Positions 48,463 through 59,873 of a stretch of DNA of 64,000 bases are shown here, in pieces (position 1 is the stretch's first letter; the number at the start of each line of letters is the position of its first letter). Source of the stretch: Cephalopachus bancanus (taxonomy: Eukaryota > Chordata > Mammalia > Primates > Tarsiidae); assembly GCA_027257055.1 (NCBI GenBank), contig JAPVLO010001001.1, forward strand, positions 124,001-188,000, given 5' to 3'. The notes beneath the pieces were generated by a model that was not told where the DNA came from, did no database searches, and saw nothing but the letters and a program-made list of their open reading frames with translations. Both the position numbers and the translations under genes were made by a program.

Positions 48463-48882
48463 TATAACATTGTAAAAATTAATCACCGTAATGATATATA
48501 TTCCATACCCTGTCAAAATTGTATTCACACATATTGTTTAACTGATGCTTATTATAAAGATTTTCTCATCCTTAAACAAACCCCATACTCGGTAGTCCCA
48601 TTGCAGCTGTTATCTCACTGGAATTATAAATATGGTTTACAAGATTGCATCTATTTTGCAGAATAGATATATAAGAATTCTAGTTACTTGGGCCATCAGA
48701 ACTACAGCCCTCATATGTATGGCTACTTCAGTAGCAGTTGCATCTGTGGCTCTAGCTCAGGAAACTTACACGTTTATTTCTGCTAGTTAGTTAATTAAGA
48801 ATATTTTTATAACCTTAGCTACCCAAAAGATTACTGATTAGAAGCTTGAGAGCAGAGTTAATACCTTGCAAGTAGTATTTCT

Positions 48883-49163
48883 TTTTTTTTTTTTTTGAGT
48901 TGGAGTCTCACTCTGTCACCCAGACTGGAGTGCGGTGGCCAGGAGTGGCAGCCTCGACCTGCTGGGCTCTGGCGATCCTTCTGCCTCAGCCTTCCAAGTA
49001 GCCGGAATTACAGGTGCGTGCCACCACGCCCGGCTGATTTTTTGATTTATTGTAGAGATGAGGTCTCGCTGCCCAGGCGGGTCTCGAACCTGCGGGCTCA
49101 GGCAATCCACTCACCTCAGTCTCCCAAAGGCACGGGATTACAGGCTAAGCCACCAAGCCCGGC
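48883..49163 (-). mobile_element. Alu SINE, dimer, antisense
   Basis: Poly-T at left, head at right. Perfect 16-bp duplication TGCAAGTAGTATTTCT at 48867-48882 and 49164-49179. Inserted in the env ectodomain of unit 9. Confidence 0.97.
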
Positions 49164-49620
49164 TGCAAGTAGTATTTCTAACTGTAGGACAAGAACTTGT
49201 GATCTTAAAAATTAGGTTGGTTCTTCGATGAAAGTCTGAGTTTAAATGTCTTTGCTTCACTCCTTTAATGGTACATAAATCTGTCCTCACAAAGAACAAG
49301 ATTAAAAATCATTTCTTGTAGTTTGGAATCATTCAAACTTGAGTTTAGACCTTACTAACTTTCACCAAGAAATCCTAGACCGTATGGTTGCTGAAAAGCA
49401 AATCTGGTCTACTGAATTGACCTGTTCTATATTTAATAATATCTCTTCATTCATTAATCAAAAACCATTGATGTCTATATTAATCAATTTTGGAATACTT
49501 GGAGCAGTTATAATTTTGTTGCTTTGTCTACTTCCTATCATCTTCAGAGTGATAAAAATAAGCATATCTCAGCTCCACAAGTGTTCCAGTGTTTTGTGCT
49601 TAAAAATAAAAACCAGATGA

Positions 49621-50593
49621 TGTTGGCAGCTGGCCACGGAGGTCCACTGAGCGTTAGGGATCGGGGAGCACCATGGACCCTGAAACCACTAGGATGCATT
49701 CGGCAGCTGTTGACTCCATCCCTCCCCTTTTTTCCACTTGGCACAAACAACCAGGAAAGCCTCTTCCTGGCTCTAAAAGAGGACTCTGAAAGCAGAATGA
49801 ACACAGCTGACTTTGGAGTCTTTGTTCCATATTCCACAGCTATTTTTTGTTGTTGATTTTAAACCATTGAAGTTTAATTTTAAATCATATTAGGCGACAG
49901 TGCATGTCACAGTTTCTCTTAATCAGATTTTAGAAATGTATACATATAGATCTTAGAAAATAGTTTATATAGATTAAGAAAATTTAAGTAACCATTGTCT
50001 TTTAGAAGTATGGTTAGTGCAGTTTTATTTAGGGAGGCCAGTGAGGTTTGAATTAAGCTAGCTTGTGCTAGGAGAGGGTAACCATAGCAGCAATTGTTTT
50101 AATAAAATCAAGTTTCAATTAGTACAGATATTAGAAATTATTAATACACCATGGTGGTTTCTGGTTAAGACATTGAGTGAAGTTAATTCAAGGTGATGTA
50201 TTTATAATACAAGTAAGGGCACATAAGAAACTGGTTTGGGGAACATTAAGGTGGCATAAGATACAAAAAGACAATTTGTGGTTTTTTTCCCCCTCATGTT
50301 CTTCCTTATATTCTTCTTTTTGTGTGATAAAACACTTGCTTGAGAGTGAGGCGTGTCCTTTGTTCACCTGTACCTGTTCATGTGTAAGGCATATGCTACA
50401 TTTTGTTCCCATGATGATAATTTTGGAGAGTTTTGGGATAAAAGCCCTGGGATTACACTCATTAAAGCGCTTCTGCTTACTAAAAAAGAGACCCGTCCCC
50501 TTCTCTCTCTCCAGTGTATTCTATCTCTTGCAAATCACCAACGATGTCACACCTGAAAGGGACCCCAGAACCTTGCAGGGCAGGGTGCCCGGA
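49621..50593 (+). mobile_element. LTR I (type 1)
   Basis: 973 bp, starting TGTTGGCAGC. Type 1 markers AATAAAATCAAG and GATGTATTTATAATAC. The end GTGCCCGGAAATAGAGCC matches LTR C. No insertion. Confidence 0.8.
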
Positions 50594-50750
50594 AATAGAG
50601 CCTAAAAGTGTGGCCCTGGAAAGATATGCATTTTCTAGTTTCAGGAGGGCTAGGATCTTATTCAAGGGTGCTGCAGACCCTTCTTTAGAGACAACCAGAA
50701 AGAAGATTGGTAAGGATTACTTTTTGTAATGCCAGAGCCATGACACAACC

Positions 50751-51778
50751 ATGGGCCAGAGCGAATCAAAGGAACAACAAATATTCATCAGTAAAGAATA
50801 CGTTGTCTAAACATGGAACTAAGGTTTCTTCTAATAATCTAGTTCTATTTTTGCATTTTTTGCAGAAAAAATATTTATTCCTGAGGACGATATGGTAGAT
50901 TTGGATACTTGGGCCAAAGTTGGGGAAAAACTAAAATTGTATCACACAGAGCATGATCCTGAGAAAATGTCATCTGATGCTTTGCAGTGTGGAAATTAAT
51001 TAAAGGTGCTTTAAATCCACAGCAGGATTATGAGAAATTTTCTTCCAAAAAGGCCACTAATGATGATCATGATGAAGAAAATTTTTGCCCCTGCTTTGGC
51101 ACTCCCTTTACATGACGACAAGTGATCTCCCCAAATAAGGCTGAATTACTGGTTGTAGTCATAAAATACCATGAGCAGAAATATCCTAATAATGTTACTA
51201 CACCTCTTTCTAAGGTTTTACTTTAAGGGTTGAGAAACTGAAATAAAGGTTGGACCTAGTTACACTTTTCTTTCTCTTAAAAGGGTTCAGGGAGCTAGAG
51301 ATGTAATAAGCAAAATATATAAGAAATATATTAGTAATATAAGTAAAATAACGTATATAAGGAATATAAATAAGATGTATATATGCAATATATAAGTATC
51401 TCCAACACATGTATACAAGTAATACACAATAGAATATCTCATTACACTCTTGCTTGAATTGTGTGGCAATTCGGACATTTTATTACAATCTGTCTGGCTC
51501 AGCAAGGTATGGCTACTTTACAAGGCACACCGTCAACCCCTATTGGGGCTACTCGACCAAAACACTGTATCCTAAATGTCAAAAAAGCTGCCACGGGGTA
51601 AAGAGTGTCAGTCTAAATTTTACAAAAATGGCACTACCTTAATTCAACAGTTAGTCATTTCTGTTCAGGGAAAGAGCCAGAGCACCTGGCCCTGGCCCCA
51701 GATAACAGTAGGAGCAGCTACCACCATGAACATGTTCATTCCTTTAATCCATTGCAGATCTCATCTGAGCCACCCCAG
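50751..51778 (+). pseudogene. Unit 10 gag
   Basis: ATG 50751 opens MGQSESKEQQIFIS and continues KEYVV. Matrix text ends about 51226. The AT-rich linker is at 51308-51400. The knuckle is in the ORF at 51454-51642 as YPKCQKSCHGVKSVS, with the first Cys changed to Tyr. Confidence 0.73.
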
Positions 51779-52604
51779 TTAGCGCAGTTTCGACCTTTGT
51801 TCACAACTGCAATATTATTAACCCTGGATGTCCCGGTAACCCCAATCCTTATAGGAATAAAGGACCCTCTTCCAGAAAAAGTAGTGGGAGTATACTAGAC
51901 AGAAGCTCTTTGTCTTAGCCAGGAATTTCCATTTTTCTTGGAGTGGTGGATTTGGATTACATAGGGTGAATCCAGTTGATTGTCGCTCCCCCTAATTATA
52001 ATTTACAGTTTGACAAAGGTCAGAGGACAGCCCGTTTTCTGCTCTAGCCTTATCATAAAGCATTTACAATTTTAAATAACCTGCCTAGTGGTGATGCTGG
52101 ATTCGGCCTTAGCATTGTTGCCATTTGGGTTATGGAGACTACTAATTCTAGAACATAAAAACTTAATATATTCAAGGAGTTAACATTAAAGGCTTATTTG
52201 ATACAGGAACTGATGTATATCGCATTTCTGGGAAAGATTGGTCTGCTTCATGATCTACTCAAATATCACCTTTGGGATTCATAGGCATTTTTCAAACATT
52301 CTCAGCAGTGAAAAGCTCTAAAATTTTAAATTGGACAGACCATGAGACTTTTGGAACCTTTTGCCCATATGTCATTCCATCTATCCCGTTTACATTATGG
52401 GGAAGAGATATTCTTGTTCAAATGGGCATGCTTTTATATAGCCCTAATAAAAAAGTTTCCACTTAAAGGCTACAAATGGGCTATGGTCCCTTTAGGCAAA
52501 AATGGACAGGGAATGCAGGAACCTGTCAAAGTTAATGAAAAACAAGCCGAGCTGGTAATGCCTATTCAAATTTATCCTAGGGGCCATTGTTCCCAAAACT
52601 GCCG
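51779..52604 (+). pseudogene. Unit 10 pro: dUTPase, protease, G-patch
   Basis: The one-base loss in the GLDL codons (CAGTTTCGACC) and the stop after motif 3 (VVDLDYIG, stop) are both shared with unit 4. The protease triad is intact but the context has changed (LFDTGTDVYRISG near 52195). IPFTLWGRDILVQMG lies in 52272-52466. A clear G-patch segment, LGKNGQGMQEPV, lies at 52492-52527. Confidence 0.83.
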
Positions 52605-53945
52605 ACCTATTACTTGGTTAGCTGATGAACCGGTTTATGTGGAACAAGGGTCCATGCACTCAGAAAAGGTTAAGCTAGCCAAAATACTAGTCTAAGAACA
52701 ATTAGAGGCCAGTCATGAAAAGCCTTCTACTAACCCTCTGAATGGCAACCACTAGCCCTTGAAACACTCCCATATTTGTCATTAAGAAAAAACTGGTAAA
52801 TTGAGACTTTTACAGGATTTGAGAGCTTTTCATGCTACTCTGGAAGCCATGGGAGCATTGCAGCATGGATTGCCATCTCCAGTGGGGGTATTGTATTATA
52901 TTTAATATAATATTAAATATAACATTAATATTATAGTCATTGATTTACAGGATTTTTTCTTTACTGTACTTTTAAGCCTAGAGGATAATAAACAATTTCC
53001 TTTAGTTTACTCTTCGAGAATTGAAAGCAACAATGTCAAAGATTTCAATGGACAGTCCTGCCACAAGGAATGAAAACAGACCTACCTTGTGCCAGAAGTA
53101 TGTGGATGCTGCTTTACAATGTTTTAGAAGCCAATAACCTAATCTCTATTTAATTCATTATATGAATGACATTTTGCTGGCTCACGGATATCGTGCCTTT
53201 TTTAAATGAATTTCTTAATGAAACTATGACTGCTCTCACTGATTGGGGTTTAAAAATTTCTCCTGATAAATTTCAAACTAATCTTCCTTTCACATATCTT
53301 CACCATGTGTTAAATACACAAAAGGTAAGTCACCAACATTTACAATTATGAAAAGATCACTTGGTGATATTTAATGATTTCCAAAAATTGTTGTGAGATG
53401 TTGATCGGATGAAATCTTATTTACATATCACCATGGTAGACGTAAATATTTTGTTCAATATTTTACAGGGGGATTTTTCTCCAATTCTGAGAGAATTATC
53501 ACATCAGAGACCAAGGAAGCCCTGTCCCTTGTGGAAAAGTTATTGGGTCTCAGAAAGTTAAAAAGTAGATTCCAACCTATCTTAGGACTTAATTATTCTG
53601 GCCACTCTCCACAATTACACAGGATGTCTGTGGAAAGAAGAACCAATGGAATGGCTTTATCTGTCAGTAACCTCTAAAGTAATATTAGATTCCTATCCTT
53701 AGTTAGTAGGTTGATTAATAACTAAAGGGAGACAAGGAAGTGTTGAATGGTTTGGAAATGATCTTCGTAATATTGTTATTTCTTATGAGAGACTTCAATT
53801 TCAAACTTTGTTTTAAACTAGTTACGATTGACAATTTGCATGAACTGATTATAGAAAACCTACTTTATTTTATGCTCAAAACAAACACGTTATTGATAAT
53901 AATTTTTTCCTACGAAAGACATTCTTACCTCTCATTTGCTCTTAG
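52605..53945 (+). pseudogene. Unit 10 pol: RT and connection
   Basis: The PITWLADEPVYVEQ segment of the RT N-terminus is readable near 52604-52645. Motif [11 protein letters not shown] lies near 52935-52965, preceded by a 27-bp perfect AT palindrome at 52896-52922 that replaces the usual sequence. The active-site box reads YMNDILLAH (first Asp changed to Asn). Connection open at 53740-54012. Confidence 0.86.
52896..52922. repeat. Perfect 13-bp inverted repeat (AT palindrome)
   Basis: TTATATTTAATAT, a single A, then its exact reverse complement. Absent from the same RT position in every other unit. Confidence 0.95.
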
Positions 53946-55277
53946 GATACTTCAGTCTTTAATAATTATAAGCTTCATGCTTAACGTCTTCTCTCAAGTT
54001 TTTAACCATTAACAGCCCAACTCAGAACGATCATAGAAAATATTGGTGGATCGAAATACTGATGCCTGTAGGAGTTGATCCCAGCTTAGGCACACGAACT
54101 GCATAACCAATTAGTATAGCAATCTGGTCTCCTAATAAGAGCAGAAAACCTTTGTTGCTCATCCAGCAAGTCACTGGGTATCCAAAGTGGAGGGTGCTTT
54201 TATAGGTCTAAAGTAAACTATTCCATACCTGTTGAAAAACTATGACAACTAAAATGGGAAATAAACAAACTGTTTAACCTTACTTATGGAGAACCCTTGC
54301 TGCCCTGAAGCCCATTGTTTTAGCCCCGCAACTTGGGGAATTTCTTAACTATAAAATAAGAGCTTGTTTACAATCTCCATATGTTTTCATTGTGTGGAAA
54401 GATTATCACATTGTAAACTTAATTACAGCAAGGATATGTATTATATACCATGTGAAAATTGTATTCTCACAAATTTGTTTACAGATGCTTATTATAAAGA
54501 TTTTCTCATACTTATTCAAACCCCATATTTGGTAAACCCAGTGCAGCTGTCATCTCACTGTACTGATAAATATGGTTTACAAATATTGTATGAGATTAAC
54601 TCTATTTTGTAGAATAGACATAAAAGATTTCTAGTTACTTCTGTCTTCATAACTACAGCCCTAATAGCTATGGCTACTTCGGTAACAGTTGTACATGTGG
54701 CTCAAGCTCAGTAAGTTCACACGTCTACTTTTGATAATTAGTTAATTAAGAATATTTTTATAGACTTAGATACCCAAGAGATTATTGATTAGAAGCTGGA
54801 GAGCAGAGTTAATGCCTTGCAAGTAGCATTTGTAACTGTTGGCCATGAATTTGTGATCTTAAAATTTAGGTTCTCTCTTCAATGTCACTTCTTAGTTTAA
54901 ATGTCTTTCCCTAACTCTTTTAAAGGTAAATGAATCTGTCCTCACATGGGACAAGATTAAAAATCATATTCTTGTATTTTGGAATCATTCGGACTTGAGT
55001 ATAGACCTTACTAAATTTCACCAAGTAATTCTCGACCTTATGGTTGCTGAAAAGCAATTCTGTTCTACTAAATTGGCCCGTTCTATATTTAATAATATTT
55101 CTTCATTCATTAATCAAAAATCATTGATGTCTATATCCATCAATGTGGGATTTTGTGGAGCAGTTACACTTGTGTTGCTTGTCTACTTCCTATCATCTTT
55201 AGAGTGCTAAAGAAGAGCATATCTCAGTTCCTCACGGAATTCTAGGGTTTTGTGTTTAAAAATAAAAAACGGGGAGA
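53946..55277 (+). pseudogene. Unit 10 env, type 2
   Basis: Surface part open at 54364-54612 (after an LNYSKDMYYIPCENC segment). The cleavage position reads RHKRFL near 54613-54632. The fusion-peptide-like run is AMATSVTVVHVAQAQ. Distal ectodomain and span open at 54995-55210; a missing base in the span (CLLP codons) then shifts the frame. The tract before the LTR is AATAAAAAACGGGGAGA. Confidence 0.78.
55261..55277 (+). promoter_or_regulatory. Polypurine tract before LTR J
   Basis: AATAAAAAACGGGGAGA lies immediately 5' of the LTR. The uninterrupted G run and ACGGGGAGA core are shared with units 6 and 11. Confidence 0.65.
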
Positions 55278-56243
55278 TGCTGGCAGCTGGCCACGGAGGG
55301 CCACTGAGCGTTAGGGATCAGGGAGGATCATGAAAGCTGTAACCACTAGCATGCATTTGGGAGATTTTACTCCATTCCCTCCCTCTAATTCCACTTGGCA
55401 CAAACAAGCAGTTAAACCTCTTGCTGGATATAACAGAGGACTATGATAGCAGAATGACGACAGCTGACTTCGGAGTCTTTGTTCCCATATTCCATGGTTA
55501 TTTTTTGTGGTTGTTTTTAAACAATTTAAGGTTAAATTTGAGTCACATTAGGAGGCAATCCATGTCAGTTTCTATTGATCTGATTTTAGAAGTGTATAGA
55601 TATAGGTACTAGAAGGTAGTTTATATAGATTAAGTAAATTTAAGTAACCATTTTGTTTTAGAAGGATGGTTAGTGCAGTTTGATGTAGGGAGGCCAGTGA
55701 GGTATGAATTAGGTCAACTGGTGCTAGGAGAGTGTAACCATAGCAGCAATTGTTTTAATAAAAACGAGTTTCAATTAGTAGAGATATTAGAAGTTAAAAT
55801 GCACCATGGAGGTTTCTGGTTTAGACATTGAGTGAAGTTAAATCAAGGTGATGTAGTTGTAAAACAATTAAGGTCACATTAGAAACGGGTTTGGGGAACA
55901 TTAAGGTAGCATAAGATACAAAAAGACAATTTGTGGTTGTTCTCCTCATGTTCTTCCTTATATTCTTCTTTATGTACCATAAAACATTTGCTTGAGAGTG
56001 ACGGTGTCCGTTGTTCTCCTGTACCTGTTCATGTGAAAGGCAAATGCTACATTTTGTTCCCGTGATGATAATTTTGCAGAGTTTTCAGATAAAAGCCCTG
56101 GGATTACACCCATTCAAAGGCTTCTACTTACTAAACAGGAATATAGTCCCTTTCTCTCTCTCCATTGTCTTCTTTGTTTTGTAAATCGCCAACGCTCTCA
56201 CACCAGAAAGGGACCCCAGAATCTTGCAGGGCAGATGCCTGCA
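55278..56243 (+). mobile_element. LTR J (type 2)
   Basis: 966 bp, TGCTGGCAGC to GCCTGCA. AATAAA at 55757-55762. Type 2 marker GATGTAGTTGTAA. A primer-site-like TAGCACCTAAAACAGGGGCC starts at 56246 and a donor-like GAGAGGTAAGC ends near 56280. Confidence 0.82.
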
Positions 56244-56401
56244 ACTAGCACCTAAAACAGGGGCCCCTGGAGAGGTAAGCTTTTTCTAGTTTCAGGAGGG
56301 CTATTAACTTATCCAAGAGTGCGGCAGACCATTCTGTAAAGACAGCCAGAAAAAAGATGGGTAAGGATTACTTTTTGGAATGCCAGAGCCAAGACGCAAC
56401 C

Positions 56402-57722
56402 ATGGTCCAGAACCAATCTAGGAACAACAAATGTTCATCAGTATAATAAAGAATACGTTGCCTAGCCCTGCTCAGTGGTTCAGTCTGTTATCCCGCGCCT
56501 TTTGGAGGCTGAGGTGAGTGGATTCCCTGAGTCCACGGGTTCGAGATTCGCCTAGGCAGCAAAACTTCATCTCTACAATAAAAATTTAAAATCAGCCAGC
56601 GTGTAGTGCATGCTTGTAATTTCCCCTACTGGGAAGAGTGAGGTTGAAAGATCACCGGAGCCCAGCAGGTTGGGGTTGCTGTGGCTCGGAGCGGCTACTG
56701 CACTCCTGTCTGGGTGGCAGAGTGAGACTCCAAGTCAAAAAAAAAAACAAACAAAAACGTTGTCTAAACGTGGAACTAAGGTTTCTTCTAATAATATAGC
56801 CCTCTTTTTGCATTTTGTGCAGAAAAATATTGTTTCCTGAGGACTAGACATAGATTTGGATACCTGGGCCAAAGTTGGGGAAAAATTAAAATTGTATTAC
56901 ACAGAACATGGTCTGGAGAAAGTGCCATCTGATGCGTTGCCTTGTGGAAATTAATTAAAGATGCCTTAAATCCACAGCAGGATTATGAGAAATTTCCTTC
57001 CAGAAAGGTTACTAATGATGACGACGATGATGAAGAAAATTTTTTCCACTGATTTGGCAACCCCTTTACATGATGCCAAGTTATCTTCACAAAATAAGGT
57101 TGAATTGGTGAATGCAGTCATAAACTATCATGAGAAGAAATATCCTAATAATGTTACTGCACCTCTTTGCAAGGTGTTCCTTTAAGGGTTAAGAATGATG
57201 AAATAAAGCATGGACCAATTTACACTTTTCCTTTTCTTAAAGGGTTCAGGAACTACAGCTGTCATAAGCAAAATATGTAAATAATATAAATAAAATAAGG
57301 AACTTAAACAATATAAATAATATATAAGCAATATATAAATAATTCAAATACAAGTATATAAGTAATATGCAAAAGAATATCTCATTACACTCTTGCTTGA
57401 ATTGTTGGGTAATTCGGACATTTTATTGCAATCTGTCTGGCTAAGCAAGGTATGGCTACTTTACAAGACACACCATCACCACCTTTTGGGACTACTTGAC
57501 CAAAAACTCTGTCTCTTATATGTCATAAAGGCTGTCATAGGGTAAAAAGTGTCGGTATAAATTGTACAGAAACAGCTCTCCCTTAATTCAGCAACAAGTC
57601 ATCCCAGTTCAGGGAAAGAGCCAGAGGGTCTAGCCCCGGTCCCTGATAACAATAGTGGCAGCTTCCACCATGAACGCGTTCATTCCTTTAATCCATTGCA
57701 GAGCTCATCTAAGCCACCCCAG
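56402..57722 (+). pseudogene. Unit 11 gag, split by an Alu; myristoylation Gly lost
   Basis: ATG 56402 begins MVQNQS, so Gly-2 is Val. The Alu at 56465-56756 lies about 60 bp in. The C-terminal matrix is open at 56985-57185 (HEKKYPNNVTAPLCKVFL). The AT-rich linker is at 57265-57370. The knuckle has lost its first Cys (near 57510-57550). Confidence 0.73.
56465..56756 (+). mobile_element. Alu SINE, full-length dimer, divergent
   Basis: Head GCCCTGCTCAGTGGTTCAG, two arms, A-tail with C interruptions. Target duplication ACGTTGCCTA / ACGTTGTCTA at 56455-56464 and 56757-56766. Among the more diverged Alus here, so probably older. Confidence 0.94.
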
Positions 57723-58559
57723 TTAGCGCAGGACTCGACCTCTGTTCCCCAACTGCAATAATATTAACCCCGGATGTCGTGGTAACCCAAATCATTGTAG
57801 TAGTTAAGGGCCCTCTCCCATAAAATATAGTGGGAGTAGTACTAGGCAGAAACTCCTTGTCTATGGCAGGAATTTCCATTATTTCTGTAGTGGTGGATTT
57901 GGATTACACACGGGGAATCCAGGTGCTTTTCGTTCCCCCTAAAAAAACTGTACAGTTTAAGAAAGGTCAGAGATTAGCCCAGGATCTGCTCCAACCTTAT
58001 CACAAAGCACGTAAAATTGTGAATACCCTGCCTAGTGTTGACTCTGGATTTAACTCTAGCGATGTTGCTTTTTGGGTTCTGGAGATTACTAATTCTAGAC
58101 TTTAACACCTAATACATTCAAGGGGTTAACATTAAAGGCTTATTGGTTACAAGAACCGACGAATATTGCATTACTGGGAAACATTGGCCTACTTCATGAT
58201 CTACTCAAATAGCACCTTCGGGACACATAGGCATTTGTCGAGCACAGTCAGTAGACAAAAGATCTAAAGTCTTATATTGGACAGATCATAAGACTTTAGG
58301 AACCTCTTGCCCATATGTCATTCCATATATCAGCTTTACATTATGGGGAAGAGACATCCTTGTTAAAATGGGCATGCTTTTATATAGCCCTAATAAAAGG
58401 TCCAGCACAAATGCTACAAACAGGCTATGATCCCTTAAGGGACTTGGCAAAAATGGACAAGAAATGCATGAATCTGTCAAAGTTAATGAAAAGACAAACC
58501 GAGCTGGTATTGCCTACTCAAATTTATCCTAGGGACCATTGTTCTCAAAATTGCCGACG
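57723..58559 (+). pseudogene. Unit 11 pro: dUTPase, protease, G-patch
   Basis: dUTPase motif 1 is intact (SAGLDLCSPTA from 57725). The second half is open at 57830-58105 with VVDLDYTRGI and KKGQRLAQDLLQP. Together these are the clearest dUTPase signature in the window. The protease triad is destroyed (LLVTRTDEYCITG near 58145). The LWGRDILVKMG box is near 58345; G-patch-like KNGQ near 58450. Confidence 0.83.
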
Positions 58560-59873
58560 CTGTTACTTGGTAAGCTGATGAACCGGTTTATTTGGAACAA
58601 TGGCCAATGCACTCAGAAAATGTTAAGACAGCCAAAAAACTAGTCTAACAACAATTAGAGGCCGGTCATATAAAGCATTCTACTATCCCCTCTGAATGGT
58701 AAACACTAGCCCTTGAAACACTCCTATTTTTCCCATTAAGAAAAAATCTGGTAAATTTAGACTTGTACAGGATTTAAAAGTTTTAATGATACTTTGGAAG
58801 CCATGGGAGCATTGTAGCCTGGATTGCTATCCCCTGTCATTATACCTGTTAACTTCAATATTATAGTCTTTGACTTACAGGATTTTTTCTTTACTATAAT
58901 TTTAAGCCCAGAGTATTGTAAACAATTTTCTTTGTTTAGCCTCTGAGAATTTAAAACAACAATTCCAAAAATTTAAATGGAAAGTCCTTACACAGGGATT
59001 GAAAACAGCCCTACCTCGTGTCAGAAGTATGTGGACGCTGCTTTACTATGTATTAGAAACCAATATCATAATCTCTATTTAATCCACATGGATGGCATTT
59101 TGCTGGCACACAGAAATTGTATCTTTTTACAGGAATTTCTTAATGAAATTTTTACTGCTTTCACTGATTGCAGTTTGAAAATTCCCCCTGAAAAATTTCA
59201 AACCAATCCTCCTTTGACATATATTGACTATGTGTTAAACACACAAAAGGTAAGTCACCAACATTTACAATTACAAAAAGATCACTCGGTGTTATTAAAT
59301 GATTTTCAAAAATTGATGGGAGATATTAATCGGATTAAATGTTATTTACATATCACCATAAAAGACGTAAATACTTTCCTCGATATTTTACACTGGATTT
59401 TTCTCCCAATTCTGAGAGAATCCTCACGTCAGAGACCAAGGAAGCCTACTCCCTTATGGAAAAGCTATTGAGTTTCAAAAAATTAAAATAGTAAATTCCC
59501 ACCTACATTAGGATTTAATTATTCTGGCCACTCTACAAAATCCCACAGGATGTCTGTGGCAAGAAGGACTAAAGGAATGGCTCCATTTGTGAGTAACCTC
59601 TAAAGTAATATTTGATTCCTATCCAGAGTTAGTAGGTTGATTAAGAACTAAGGGAGGAAAAGAAGTGTTTAATTGGTTGGACATGATCTTTGTAATATTG
59701 TTATTCCTTATGAGAGATTTCAATTTCAAACTTTGTTTTAAACTTGTTACAATTGACAATTGGCATGAACTGATTATAGAAAACCTGCTTCATTTTATTC
59801 TCAAAACAAACATGTCATTAATAATATTTTTTTCTTGAGAAGGTCACTCTCACACCCACCCATTTGCTTTTAG
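58560..59873 (+). pseudogene. Unit 11 pol: RT and connection
   Basis: Motif A reads [13 protein letters not shown] near 58865-58905. A 164-codon open frame (58977-59471) runs from the [11 protein letters not shown] segment through the active-site box, here HMDGILLAHRN (Tyr and second Asp lost), to the thumb LNDFQKLMGDINRIKCYLH. The connection follows to about 59873. Confidence 0.87.

Larger units (their letters stand above)
47133..49620 (+). pseudogene. Unit 9 env, type 1, split by an inverted LTR and an Alu
   Basis: The surface remnant runs 47133-47603, with a local duplication of the GCATTCATGAAATCTAAAG segment near 47380-47420. It resumes at 48469 after the solo LTR. The cleavage position reads RYIRIL near 48665-48682. 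The Alu at 48883-49163 splits the ectodomain. The distal ectodomain and span are open at 49339-49620 (GILGAVIILLLCLLP), then a stop falls right at the LTR start. Confidence 0.78.
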
